Notes: generated from the letters alone by a model not told the origin. A stretch of DNA of 25,966 nucleotides from Paramacrobiotus richtersi (GCA_034698045.1 JAQGAU010000591.1:1-25966); one strand, 5' to 3'. Positions 1-9,749 are shown, numbered from the stretch's first letter. Numbers and translations are program-made.

Positions 1-474
1 GCGCTCTGGGTTTCGGCCGTTACGAGTTCCACATCGAAGGCTTGGACCGGATGGAGCATCCCAGTGCTAGTCTTGTGATAGAGAGTCGGGCTGAGAATGG
101 ACAGAGTGCTGGGATATATTTGTTTCCAGATTTTGATGGGACGATGTGTTCTGTGGGATACATAGTTGGTCACGCCCCTCCTTCTGATGACGTGGACTTA
201 TTTGATTGTTTGGTCGACGGGGAATCGCATACAACACACTCCTTCCACCGGAAACCGGACAGTGTATCGTTCAGTTGCCAGCGCGGTCACCAGCATAACA
301 ACACTGCAGAGGAGATGTGCAGCTGGTCGTCTACTGCCGCACCAAATAATTATCCCCCACATCACGTTTCAGCTGGTCATATTTTTAATGCCAAATTCTC
401 CAGGTGCCGAGCCGTCTGATCGGAAAGCAGCGGAAATTGTAGTGCATTCTTTTCGTTTTTATCCTGATGAATGA
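1..474 (+). CDS. 3' end of an unrecognised protein gene, running in from the left edge
   Basis: Frame 3 is open from the window edge and reads protein-like (GIYLFPDFDGTMCSVGYIVG near 105-160). It stays open to a stop at 417-419, but from about 263 onward frame 1 looks more like protein (VYRSVASAVTSI, then HSFRFYPDE and a stop at 472-474). The two frames could be joined by a 55-nt intron at 208-262 with matching phase. Its donor GTTTGG is poor, so a frameshift or a terminal exon wholly in frame 3 are alternatives. No domain is recognised. The start lies outside the window. That this is coding is likely; the exact end is not settled. Confidence 0.45.
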
Positions 475-988
475 CAACGGGGAACGCTGAAACGCCGACT
501 GCTGCGCTGTAACTTTTCACGTTCCGTTGTAGAAACTTGTGGAGTGAAGAAATGTGAACACGCTATGTATAATTGTAGCGTTTTCTATTTTCCTGATTGA
601 TTAGCGGTGATGTGATTCGTTACCGCGGTTGACGAAACTCATGTTTTTTTAAACGTTAGCAATCAAATTTATATTTATCCTGATTATTGCCCCGATATAA
701 TTTTAAATTGCGGGTTGCAACGTTCTCTTTTCTGACTGTTGTGGTGCTGGTGAAGGCATTGGATCACTTAAAGTAATAAAAGCAGATTGTATGCTGCATG
801 AAAAACAAGCCCAAGCATAAAGAATCATGAACACCATTTGACGACCTCCGGACACGGGATAACCACAAATAACTGCTTCTGCAAAACGCGAGTGACCGAC
901 GTGAGTGACCAGCTAAATCCTTGCTCCGGAAAGTGCGCAAGACCCGCGTAATCATTCAAACCCGATCTTCGAATGCACAAGGAGTGTG
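475..988. other. No supported gene
   Basis: AT-rich spacer with stops in every frame. The reverse-strand ORF at 764-955 has no protein-like composition. No repeat was seen. Confidence 0.5.
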
Positions 989-1231
989 CTATAGTAGCAG
1001 AACTGCAGCCGCATTACCCTTTACCACCGCCAAACTAACACGATGTAGAAAAACCGTAGATCTCGTTTCCCCGGTTAACTGCCGAGTTGTTCGTCCTGCG
1101 AATTGGATAAGCTTGGCAAACGGAGATTCGTAAGTGCCTACAGTTTCATTGACTAAAGGGTAAAAGATATATCCGCGCTGCTCAAGAAAGGCATTATCCT
1201 TTTCGGTTGCTTGCTCGATGATCTTGTTCAT
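989..1231 (-). pseudogene. Retroelement reverse-transcriptase C-terminus remnant
   Basis: This 80-residue reverse-strand ORF carries the pattern I know from the extreme C-terminus of many animal non-LTR reverse-transcriptase proteins and their annotated relatives: an FYPLVNETVGTY block, then a TGETRSTVFL block, then SLAVVKGNAAAVL just before the stop. Spacing between the blocks fits the family. Nothing resembling the catalytic palm or an endonuclease is visible upstream on the same strand (1232-1800), so only the tail of an old insertion survives. The assignment rests on remembered motif order, not a search. A similar but more eroded block occurs at 5391-5573 on the other strand. Confidence 0.5.
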
Positions 1232-1622
1232 GATTTCGCTTAATTTCGGTTGACTGCATGATCTTGACCATCACATGCAAATGCGTCATTGAAATTACTA
1301 GTTGCAAGAAATTTGTTTGTTTGAAACTTACCCACACATTTACATCAGATGATAAGCGGACGCTAATTGCGGACCCGTACTTGGCGAATTAATTAGTCCG
1401 TTGTAACCATGTACTTCTTGTATGACATTTGCAGTGAACGCTTTCAGTTGCACTTTGTCGGCATTGACTCGAGAACCCAACATCGGAAAGAAACTGAAAG
1501 TCCACAACCGAAAGAAAGTTGGGGGCAGTTATGGTAACTGCCAACGTAACTTTATTCGGTACTTGCACTTTAATTGTAACGCGTTAATAGTCGGCACTCA
1601 GATCAGCTTACCAAGCTGTCGC

Positions 1623-1829
1623 ATAGCGGACGGACGATATACCCTCTCCCGGCGGTGCCCGCTACATGACCTTTCGCAATTAGGTGATCGGCGGCCCCGT
1701 CTTGCTGCCGATAGCCCTGTCAGTCTGGTTCCCGGTGGTGCTCTTCTCCTTCACCGACGCCGTCGGTATGCCCGCTGAGCCGCAAGAGTGCACCATCAAA
1801 ATCAGTCTGAGCGGCGAACAGACACTATA
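1623..1829 (+). pseudogene. Possible rhodopsin-type receptor fragment (TM4 / second extracellular loop)
   Basis: From 1684 to the stop TAA at 1827-1829 one frame reads as a hydrophobic segment (IGGPVLLPIALSVWFPVVLF) followed by a polar stretch with a single Cys (PQECTIKISLSGEQTL). A hydrophobic helix ending in Pro, then a loop with EC, is what TM4 plus the second extracellular loop of family-A receptors looks like. Just upstream another frame carries ADGRYTLSRR, which could be an eroded DRY motif. A TAG precedes 1684 and could be a splice acceptor. The reading stops right after the loop, with no donor and no later helices. This is inference from pattern only. Confidence 0.3.
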
Positions 1830-2296
1830 ATATTATTATAAGTTCATGGCGCTACAAGTCAGTTACTGACAGTAATGTTGACGCGCTTTCAATCCGCTTT
1901 AGCCTGTGACATAACTTTTTGTTATCTGCACCATTTATGATTGGGTGTTCTGTCCAACAGGAGCTTCAGATTCTCCACGCTGGTCTGGATGATAACCTTC
2001 GTTTCTTGGTTCCAGCAGCTTAACGGGCTGTTAAACTTGGAACGGCATGTCTAAAGCTACTGGAGGTAACTAGCGAGACCGAACCATAATACCAGCAGTA
2101 TTGTTAGATCGTCTTAGGCTCGTCTGGCCTTTACACACATTCTGGAGACGTTTAAGTACTCTCAGATACACGTTGTTTGTCACGCTGTGTCACGCTGTGT
2201 CATCCAGTGCACCTTCATACACTGATTCACACAGGTAGGTCACGGGCTGAGTGCATAGTACAGTCATCACATACTATCAGATAGAACAGTCACAGA
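1830..2296. other. No supported gene; short tandem repeat
   Basis: No protein-like frame. A 10-bp unit, gtcacgctgt, occurs twice in tandem near 2179-2198. Nothing else stands out. Confidence 0.4.
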
Positions 2297-3147
2297 TCAG
2301 TTATCAGATATGTGCACTTGTCGTAGGACTGTAATTTCGGAAACGGAAGGAAGGATCTCGTGAACTGCAGGGTGCGTAGAGGACGGCACTCCCAGCAAAC
2401 GTTGAAATGTTTCTCCCGTGGAAAACGTCCCCAGATGTACAGGATATAACGCAATGTCATAATCGCAAACCGCAGTTAGTTTCTCAGCTTTTGTGTTAAG
2501 AATCGACAGTTCGCGAATTAGGATTCTGTAAAAATCCCCAACATTTTTCACGGTTGTTTTAATGTCAGAAATCTGCCCACTGCGGGTTTTCACAGAAACG
2601 TCACCACAAAAAAAGATCCAAACTGACAGTTTACTAAACAAAAGATCGAAATCGTAGAACAAGTATGGCGTACGTCGAGTTTTGAACAGACTGATAAAAG
2701 CTCATGCGGTCCAGTTTGCGAAGGAAGCGAGCTGTCATTTTTGCGACATGAAGGACATTCCCGTCAACGTCCGTTGCTAACATCCACTTTCTGTTGCCGT
2801 TTTCAGTGAAGCTGTCGAACAATAGCTGCTTGATAGCGTCCGATCTGTACGGTCAGTACAGGCACAGCACTTCCACGTGTCACTGTTTTGGTCAAAGCAG
2901 AATTTGGGGATGTTATCTCCAGCAGTGTGACGGCACTGACGGGATACCATTTGGCTGACTCGTCCGGATCCAGTCGCATGAGCCCTGCTACTGGTTCATG
3001 TGGACGGTCGGACGTAGCTTTCCGTCGGACAACGCATCCTTGCGGTCCGCAAGTTGCGGATGTCATAAATGCGTCCGAACCGGGCCGACTGGGGATTAGG
3101 TTCGTTCTTGCAGGCAAAGCCGACCAGCAGCCTTCTGTGCAGTCCAC
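2297..3147 (-). CDS. Probable multi-exon gene of unknown function, 5' part unresolved
   Basis: Three overlapping reverse-strand reading frames follow each other without a gap, which suggests exons rather than chance. The last (stop at 2297) reads well, for example GDVSVKTRSGQISDIKTTV and LLGVPSSTHPAVHEILPS. It joins the middle one (FTENGNRKWMLATDVDGNVL) through a 40-nt GTACGC..TTTAG intron at 2634-2673 that keeps phase. The first block (2803-3147) must change frame to reach the middle one. Several weak donors could pair with the TACAG acceptor near 2850, one of them giving LMRLDPDE joined to SDAIKQLLFD. I recognise no family. A decayed gene with a frameshift is the main alternative. Confidence 0.4.
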
Positions 3148-3186
3148 AATTCGGTTATAATGGAGTGGGCCATCGCCTTGTAACTA

Positions 3187-3297
3187 CTGTGTTAAAGTAA
3201 CTACCGCATAGCTGAAATGTCAAACTGGCTGGTACGTAATGACATTGCGTACCAGCCAGTTTGACATTTCAGCTATGCGGTAGTCACTTTAACACAG
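3187..3297. repeat. Near-perfect 50-nt-arm hairpin
   Basis: Left arm 3187-3236 and right arm 3248-3297 are reverse complements with a single mismatch (gtaac versus gtcac), separated by an 11-nt loop, taatgacattg. No tandem duplication or clear target-site duplication was found. It could be a tiny fold-back element, a hairpin-RNA source, or a template-switch product. Confidence 0.9.
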
Positions 3298-3920
3298 GAA
3301 ATTGTATGTCGCTACTTGTGGCGGCACGTGCAGCAGCTTTCGCATATTCAGTGGCAACATGGAACCAAATGGTACAGTCTGACTCTGGACTGTTCTCCAG
3401 AGCTGTGAGTGCTGTTAGTCCCACTCGAGTATATTCCTGTGTGTGGACCCTTACAGCTGGTGGGCACATCGCAGATTACAACGAGAAGCCACATGAAAGT
3501 TTTTTGTCGCGGTATAGCTCTGTCAGTATGGTCTCTGTCAGCACGAATACGTGTTTGAGGCAAGTTAGTTGCACTGAACTGTTTCGGTTTGGTGCTAGGA
3601 TGAGACAGCAGGTCTGAGCAGGAATAGTGAGCAGTATTGTTAATAATATTCTTCATCTTTGTAGTAGCTATCAGAAAGGAAATTTCGGATAGATACGCAA
3701 CACAAGATTCACAACAATAGTCGCGTAGCAAAGCTACTGAAGCGTACATCCATCACTGCCGCCTACGGCGTTTCGGATTACGAAGTTGTTAGTCATATCA
3801 GTCACAACAACAAAGCACTTTTCGGGTGGTTAAACGTGACACACAGGACCTACTAGTTAAATCTTCAACGACTACGGTCAGTCCAGCAAATCCATCTCAC
3901 TAGCCTATGCAGGCAATCGA
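3298..3920. other. No supported gene
   Basis: Open frames exist on both strands (3261-3617 plus, 3348-3749 minus) but neither shows recognisable sequence, splice logic or a credible start. This is the 3' flank of the coiled-coil gene that ends at 3921. I saw no clear poly(A) signal for it here. Confidence 0.4.
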
Positions 3921-4963
3921 CTACTTTCGGACAGATTTTTTAGCAGCCTCCAGAATATTTTTTAGCTTCAAGCCATGTGCCACAAACTGCGCCTTCTTGT
4001 CATCCGGCATATGTGCACATGCCTCCATATCAAATATGGATTCCCAACTACGCACATCAGCTCGCGGGTTCGTTCTTGTGAAGTCCCGCTGACGCCTCAT
4101 CGTTTGGAAGCGTTTGTCCGCTTCGGCGATGTCTGCTTCCATTTCAGTACTTCGACGAGGCTTGGCCTCGTTCTGGTTGAAGACCTCCTGGTTTTCTACA
4201 AGCACATCAGCTCACGGGTTCGCTGTTGTGAAGTCCCGCTGACGCCTCATCGTTTGAAAGAGTTTATCCGCTTTCGCGATGTCCGCTTCTATTTGAGTAC
4301 TCCGACTAGGCATGGCCTCGTTCTGGTTGAAGACCTCCTGGTTTTCCACTCTCAGCTCCTGTATCTGGTTCGGCTGGGTTTCGTGTCCCACCACTAATGG
4401 AGAAGAAGCTGGTGCATCCAGATGATTTGGCGCTTTCTTAGTCCGCGCCGCCGTCGAAGCGGGAGTCAACTTGCGGGTAGAACTGTTCCCGGCAGAACCG
4501 ACAGTTCCGGTCTTTACACCACGTGTACTCCCGTCCAATTTTCTCTCTGAAAAATACAATAAATAGATGAATACCAACTCGATAAACGAATATAACTAGT
4601 TACGCACCCGATTTGACGATTCCATGGGTCGCGCTGAAGTTTGATGGCACAGGCGTCAACGGTTTGGCAGTGCGTGTGGCTGCTCGTGTGCCTCGAAGTA
4701 ACGGCTTGACTTTCCCGATAGGGATCCCATCACGTTGTGTTTCTGGCACAGGCGGTTCCTTACCTACAATAGAACCACAACGAAATAATGAATGGCATAA
4801 GTTATGGGCCTCATTTCACCAGCGCTTTCGAAGTGGCAAAGGCACAAAAGATTGAAACGAACACAGCAGTGACTACTGCTGCACGTCAATCACCGTGCTT
4901 ACTAGATGGGGCTTTCTGCAGTCGACGGACGGTAGATATTGATGGTGTGCTCGGTTTGGACAT
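3921..4963 (-). CDS. Four-exon gene, basic Pro/Thr-rich and coiled-coil-like protein, 224 aa
   Basis: Exons on the reverse strand are 4963-4903, 4763-4608, 4546-4216 and 4047-3921. Introns are 139, 61 and 168 nt, with donors GTAAGC, GTGCGT and GTGAGC and acceptors TTGTAG, TTTCAG and GCGTAG. All phases match and the model ends at TAG. ATG 4963 is the first ATG after an in-frame TAA. Residues 1-130 are basic and rich in Pro, Thr, Ala and Ser (KPLTPVPS, RKLTPASTAARTKK). Residues 136-178 are charged and helical (VENQEVFNQNEA, IEADIAKADKLFQTMRRQRD). Residues 184-224 end in LKLKNILEAAKKSVRK. No signal peptide or membrane segment is seen, so it is probably intracellular. The family is not recognised. 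The third intron contains a full second copy of the exon-3 module; without splicing, TGA at 4212-4214 would end the protein after residue 183. Confidence 0.75.
4053..4352. repeat. Tandem duplication of a 150-bp (50-codon) coding module
   Basis: Units 4053-4202 and 4203-4352 align without gaps at high identity. Both start cacatcagctc on the plus strand and end in the block encoding VENQEVF on the reverse strand. The length is a multiple of three, so the duplication was frame-preserving. The reverse-strand 3' end of unit 4203-4352 has CCCGTGAGC where the other unit has CCCGCGAGC; this one transition makes both a stop codon and a GT donor. Confidence 0.95.
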
Positions 4964-5390
4964 GATCAGTTGTCGGCAAATCCAAATACGGAAGTTCTTT
5001 CCAGAATCCTGGGATTTACAATAGACCGGAGTGAGTGGTTATAAAATACAAGTTAGGGCAATGCACGAATAAAAGTTTCTGCTTTTATTTATTTGGCACT
5101 CAGCAGAAAAAATTGTCCAGTTTACAAGAACACTGAAAATTATTGTCACTGAAACAAGCCTGTCCGCAAAGTTGAAATAACTTCGGATAGAACGGGCTCA
5201 TTGCTGCGCAGGCGTGCTTTCGAACCTCGATTGCACAACAGGCTCTCGTCTTGGTACAAACCTAACAGACCACCTGGATCCTGGTTTGTCTCGCTATCTG
5301 CCAGCTAATGTGTCACTGCGAGTGATAGTGATAGTACTGTGATACAATGTTTGCCGCACAATCAGCTCCGACCAGTAGGCAACTCCCACC
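4964..5390. other. 5' flank of the coiled-coil gene; no other gene seen
   Basis: This is presumably the promoter and 5' UTR side of the reverse-strand gene starting at 4963. It contains a short gtgata repeat near 5322-5335. No convincing core promoter element could be assigned. Confidence 0.35.
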
Positions 5391-5573
5391 ATGGTGAGAG
5401 ACTTTTCGCCAAGTCTATGTTTTTGCTTCCCGAACGTTTTGGAACATTATGCACGCATAATACCTGAAAGAAGGTTGTTTTTGAAAACGGGGGAAAGCCG
5501 ATCGACTTGTTTTTTATTTCAACGTTCAAGTGTAGAAATCATGCGCGGTAATGCCCATTTAATTACGAGCACT
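5391..5573 (+). pseudogene. Second retroelement reverse-transcriptase C-terminus remnant
   Basis: The forward ORF contains TGESRSTCFLFQRSSVEIMR directly followed by GNAHLI. This is the same order of conserved blocks as in the reverse-strand remnant at 989-1231 (TGETRSTVFL, SLAVVKGNAAAVL) and the same family pattern of TGE-R-T-FL-QR-S-A-RGNA. The upstream Pro-Leu-Val-Glu-Thr block is not recognisable, so this copy is more eroded or has another ancestor. No polymerase core lies upstream. A dispersed repeat starts about 18 bp after it (5591-5661). Confidence 0.45.
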
Positions 5574-5590
5574 ATTCCGTGTCGCGCCGA

Positions 5591-5661
5591 TTGGAATCAG
5601 TTTTTTATTTGATTAGATTGTTTTATCTAGATACCAGTACGCACCTGGGCTAACCAATAAA
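5591..5661 (+). repeat. Dispersed repeat, copy 1
   Basis: This shares ttggaat, then a T-rich run, then agattgttttatct, gatac and agtacg, and finally ccaataaa, in the same order and spacing as 13887-13963. About 70 bp is alignable with scattered changes. Its place just 3' of a reverse-transcriptase tail suggests retroelement 3' UTR, but the other copy follows an F-box pseudogene. Confidence 0.7.
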
Positions 5662-6460
5662 TCATACCTGAACCAAACCATGAAGGAAAGAATCCCACAA
5701 CGTTTTGCAGGTTGACCTATGCAGTTCCATTCCACACAGTCACCGGCTGACGTTTCTCACTCCCACGGCAACTTTTCGAACCATTTCCGCTTTTTATTGC
5801 GAGCACCGTCCAGTATCGAATTTGGTCGAACACTACAGTTTTGTCTGTGCTGTAAAGGACCGGTCGAACAGACTCGAAGTGAACTGCTCAAAGACTGTGC
5901 AAAACAAGCGCTTTCTGGCTTCACCGCCCTCCATTACGTACCATAGCCATGCTGTGCTTTCTTAATGCCATGACAAATGAATTATGGGCGGACTGGCTCG
6001 ATTGTACTGTATGCAGCAAGTCAGTATTGCTGTGTTCGCTCTCTTGAGAATAGTGTAACTGGGATGACGTTATACCAAAATTACAGGTGATAGGCAAATA
6101 AATAACGTAATGTCATAAGATGAGACTTTTTACTGACCCGTAATCTGCACCGATCTCACCAGAAAAGGCTCTCGTGTTGAAGAACAATCTGTACAAGCGC
6201 GTTATCCGTGTTTATGCCCGATAGTTGACCATAATTAAAGGTTACCACACCGGTAACTTACTCCGAAGGCCTTTACGTAACGAAACTCCTTACCGTACGA
6301 CGTACGTACAGAAAGAAAAAATGCACAACACAGTTAAAATCTGCACCAATTTTATTCGGCATTTCAAACTCCCTTCTAAAGTGTCTGTATGAGACTGTAT
6401 CTATATCTGCAAAGCAAAGCCGTCCGTATGATTATACAGGAACGTACGCGGAATCATAAA
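5662..6460. other. No supported gene
   Basis: The overlapping ORFs at 5705-5965 show no family features and the rest is stop-rich. A short palindromic stretch with CGTACG steps lies near 6295-6310. Confidence 0.4.
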
Positions 6461-6747
6461 AACAAAATAAACAAGCCAGAGCAGCAAGACAATTTGGACT
6501 TTGGGAGCAGCTGGATCCTGATGAACACTTCGAGGTTTTGGAGGAGGAAACGCGCGCCCTGTTTCTCTGTTCTCTGCACTTGCCGAACGAACTGCAGAAT
6601 GAACGGTTAACCACGCTGCCACTGGATCTCTCTGAGCACATCCCATGAAGCCCTGCTTCACCTGCGCCTGCAGAACGAATTGTATCTGGATGTACTGGCT
6701 TTGGCAACTTTGTTCCTGGCTTGCTGAAAGACATGCAAGGGACTGCT
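6461..6747 (+). pseudogene. Leucine-rich protein fragment with a frameshift
   Basis: One frame reads FGLWEQLDPDEHFEVLEEET and continues through LFLCSLHLPNELQ to a TGA at 6645-6647. The adjacent frame continues as EALLHLRLQNELYLDVLALA and stops at 6745-6747. The two halves have the same Leu-rich helical character and meet at about 6640 with no GT donor between them, so a frameshift fits better than an intron. No start and no family are recognised. The long reverse-strand ORFs over the same bases are Cys/Ser-rich and look like shadows. Confidence 0.25.
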
Positions 6748-7308
6748 ACCATGGACGGCCTTAATCTGAACGCAGAGATCACACAGATTACGAAGACCTG
6801 GAATATGTCTCACGCGGGTGTTCTAAGTTGATTTGTTGCCGCGATTTTATCAGCGGTTCTCAGTGAAAAGTGGTACCCAAATTTGTCCAATTTCCTGTAT
6901 GTGTACATGCAACGTTTCGAATTCATGCCTAAATTCGTGTTTACCAAAGCTATTAGATACACAATAAAGCTACCATAGTATGTTTTCTTCGTAATTTATC
7001 GATCAAAAGCAGTTCCACAATAAGCCAGATGAAACCTTATCGCTCTTAACTACATCCGGCAGCCAGAGAATTTGTCACATTTTACGTTGCATACGCACCT
7101 CCGCACCAAAGTATTGAATGTGAGTATGGCATTATATTCAAGCTGTGTACTCGATGCAGCAAACGTCCAGACTCTGTAGTTTTATGGTTCCTTGATTTTA
7201 TCGGACATGAACCGGGAAGTGTGTGCGTTGACGACAAAATCAGTGCAAGATTTCTGCAAACTCACGGGTTAAAGCAATGGTTGCAAAGGTCATTCTTCGG
7301 CCAGGTCC
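6748..7308. other. No supported gene
   Basis: AT-rich and stop-rich in all frames; no repeat or coding signal seen. Confidence 0.45.
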
Positions 7309-7396
7309 TATTTATGCCCAAGAAAGGAATGCCTGGCCACCCACTCCACCAATCGATTGAGCGGGTGGCCAGGTATTCCTTTCTTGGGCATAAATA
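7309..7396. repeat. Near-perfect 34-nt-arm hairpin
   Basis: Left arm 7309-7342 (tatttatgcccaagaaagg...) and right arm 7363-7396 are reverse complements with one G/A mismatch, around a 20-nt spacer that contains the palindrome atcgat. Flanking bases do not pair. No target-site duplication is evident. Confidence 0.9.
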
Positions 7397-9290
7397 ATTT
7401 TACTTCGGCGCTCCTAACTCTCTCTGTACATATCCTCCCAATATATGAAGCTAAAGTCAGAAACGATTACGAACGGAAAGGTACACAACCTACCGTCCGA
7501 TTGTCTTGATTTTGGTATCAATAGAAAGAGAATCGTCAAATGGAAGGTACGGTTAATAAAAGATACAAGACGGTTGATTGCGCGAATCAATATAAACAAA
7601 AAAGCGAAGTGGTAACCACAACTCGCTGTGGGCAGAATATGTGGGTCTGGGTAGTGTGTAAAGCGGATGGCATGGGTGCGGGGAGATCTATGGGTTGAGT
7701 GCTTAGATTCCACTGGGCGCATTCATTACTGGAAGTGGCGCAGCCTGTCTGCTGTGATTGGAGTTTCTCTTGCTAGTGGACGCACGTGCGTGTACTAGTG
7801 GCCAGCAGTCGCACACTGCAGTCTCCACGCACTGGTAGGGTTGAAATTCATACACAAGTTTTGCAATATGATATGAAAATGACGTGAAACGGTTTGAAAG
7901 TATGAAACAAAAATCTAACTTTAATAGACGAAAATACAGTTTTATTTTCGCCATGTTTTCATTATTCCATGTTCAGATATAATAAGAGAGCACTTCTTCG
8001 CTGAATATTATAACGAGAAGGATTGTTTCCCTGTGTTTACTTGTACGAGTGCAGTTCGGTTGAAAAGTCATGTTGTACGGAAGTCGTGATGTGGGAGAAA
8101 TCTTGATGCAACAGATCAGTCGGTGGAGAGTCGATGTCCGAGTAAAAAGCCTTTCGATCGATCGCCTTCTTCACTCGTTCGATTTACCTTCGTTCGTAAT
8201 CTATCGTAACTACGATTGTACATAAGATTTCGAGTCACCTTTCATTAGATCGTGGTAAGCGCCGAGTAGGCAACCCACTAGCAACGCTAACGGGACCACC
8301 ATCCCATCACCGTTATATGGCGCTCCTGGGTGGATAAAATGCATAAAAGATATTCGAGAACGTTATAATTAAGGGTATTAACAGCTTTCGTAGACAACTT
8401 TCATTTTCAGTTGAGAATTTCACAATTTTAGGTCCATTTGTCTATCATTTCGCTGTCTTGATGATTCATATTATTTCGTTTCATGTCATGTTATTTCATC
8501 TTCATATTGGTACCGTAAGATTATGAAATGGTGTGAAATAATGCATGAGAAATGAATATGTCTGAAAATATGATTTTAAATCATTAATCAATGTTCCATC
8601 TTTAATGTGAGAACATTTCGCTTTACTGTTGAGCCATTCTACTACGATGGTGCACAGTCCGAAAATACGGTACTTTGAAATATTGGCCGCAGACACTCGG
8701 AAACAGAAAGTAAAATAAGTAAGCAAGAATATTACGATTATCGACCAAAGCGGAGCGAAGGTCCTCTATACTCAACTGAAATGGTTTCCGATGTCCGTCC
8801 GTCATTCGGTCGGACACTGCTATTAATTATTTAATTCCCTATTTTTAAAAAATTAAGAAAAAAATTAAAAATAAAACATTGAGAAAATAAATAAGACATT
8901 CAGAAAACTAACGCTTTTTGTGCACGCACTTCCTTCGCTTCGGGCATTCAGTGTCCGCCAACAGTGAATGAACTTCCCTAGTTATTACAATGTGGTTATG
9001 TCAGGTGAATAAGTTAAAACTTAAAACTAATTCTTTAATAACAGTTTTGAATTTAAAATTTGATAGTTTAAACGTAAATTGAACAGTATAACTTTGTCTT
9101 CAAATGTTGCTGTAGCACCGGAAAGGAAGTCAGGTATTTAATGTCAAAACATTACAGTCTGTAATATTATTCGATCAGTCAGTAGTCGGCTAGTTAGTCA
9201 GATTAGAAGATATTTTGAGCAACTAACCAACGGAAATAAGCTGACAAGGCACCGGCATGTGATTTTAAATCCAGACCACCATGTTCATAT
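7397..9290. other. Long gene-poor, AT-rich stretch
   Basis: No frame on either strand shows protein-like sequence. Bases 8827-8890 are an A-rich low-complexity run. The remaining ORFs (7414-7722, 7703-7954, 8502-8817, all minus) are rich in Phe, Tyr and Ile as expected from translated AT-rich DNA. Confidence 0.45.
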
Positions 9291-9303
9291 TTTGTTTTGT
9301 AAT

Positions 9304-9556
9304 TCCATTTAAGTGTCGCACTATTTAAAAAATGTAAATCGGGTTCGAACGAGCTCGAGTAGGCCTGGGAGAGAATCCCGAAAATGACAAGTCACCAGCG
9401 CAACCGCCGTATGCACTGCATTTTGCTGTTTCCCCACTGCCGTCATATGCATCACCGGTTTCGGTAAATGGAACCGCGTGAATTGCCTGTGCGTTCATTT
9501 TCCATTTCCCTTACTTGCGGTTTTTGGAGCAGGATCCGCTTTCGCTTGGTAACTAA
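9304..9556 (+). CDS. Tentative small Pro-rich protein, last two exons
   Basis: A block from about 9363 reads LGENPENDKSPAQPPYALHF and then AVSPLPSYASPVS. At 9464 a GTAAAT donor starts a 69-nt intron with a strong pyrimidine tract (ttttccatttccc, ggttttt) ending in GCAG at 9532. The phase-0 continuation is DPLSLGN and stop at 9554-9556. The 5' side is uncertain: an acceptor TAG at 9360-9362 could join ATG 9280 (good CCACC context) across a 49-nt intron with the weak donor GTCGCA, giving a small protein of about 50 aa. The 9464-9532 intron is the best evidence; everything upstream is guesswork. No family recognised. Confidence 0.25.
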
Positions 9557-9749
9557 ACTAAAAAACAATGTTGTCTTATCTGAGCATCCATTCATTCTTT
9601 AAAGCCTTTGAGCCGAAGAAAGCAGATCCTGCGCCACAAACCACCAGTGAACAAAGCGACATTTTTCCTTACCGAGAACGGTAACACAGTATGACGGAAC
9701 ACAACGAGTTGTCATTCAAGGCCCAAGGGTGGTAGCTCTAGATACTTGA

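Noticed and set aside
1560..1605. Third copy of the secreted-peptide exon: aacgcgttaatagtcggcac reads NALIVGT as in the peptide
   Set aside because: Only about 20 nt match, and the bases around them do not align with either duplication copy. Chance or a very old remnant cannot be told apart.
3187..3297. Hairpin as a Rho-independent terminator
   Set aside because: The arm length and eukaryotic gene structure make a bacterial terminator inappropriate.
3348..3749. 133-codon reverse-strand ORF with a hydrophobic stretch, and the overlapping forward ORF 3261-3617
   Set aside because: The composition is not protein-like, the start is poor, and the two strands are equally open.
4195..4216. A 20-nt intron from GTGAGC to the nearer CTTGTAG in the duplicated module
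   Set aside because: Too short for an animal intron, and it would put the downstream module out of frame.
6401..6782. Overlapping reverse-strand ORFs rich in Cys and Ser
   Set aside because: The forward strand shows better protein-like Leu-rich blocks; these look like antisense shadows.
9340..9360. tRNA T-loop-like gggttcgaac
   Set aside because: No 5-bp T stem and no matching acceptor or anticodon arms.
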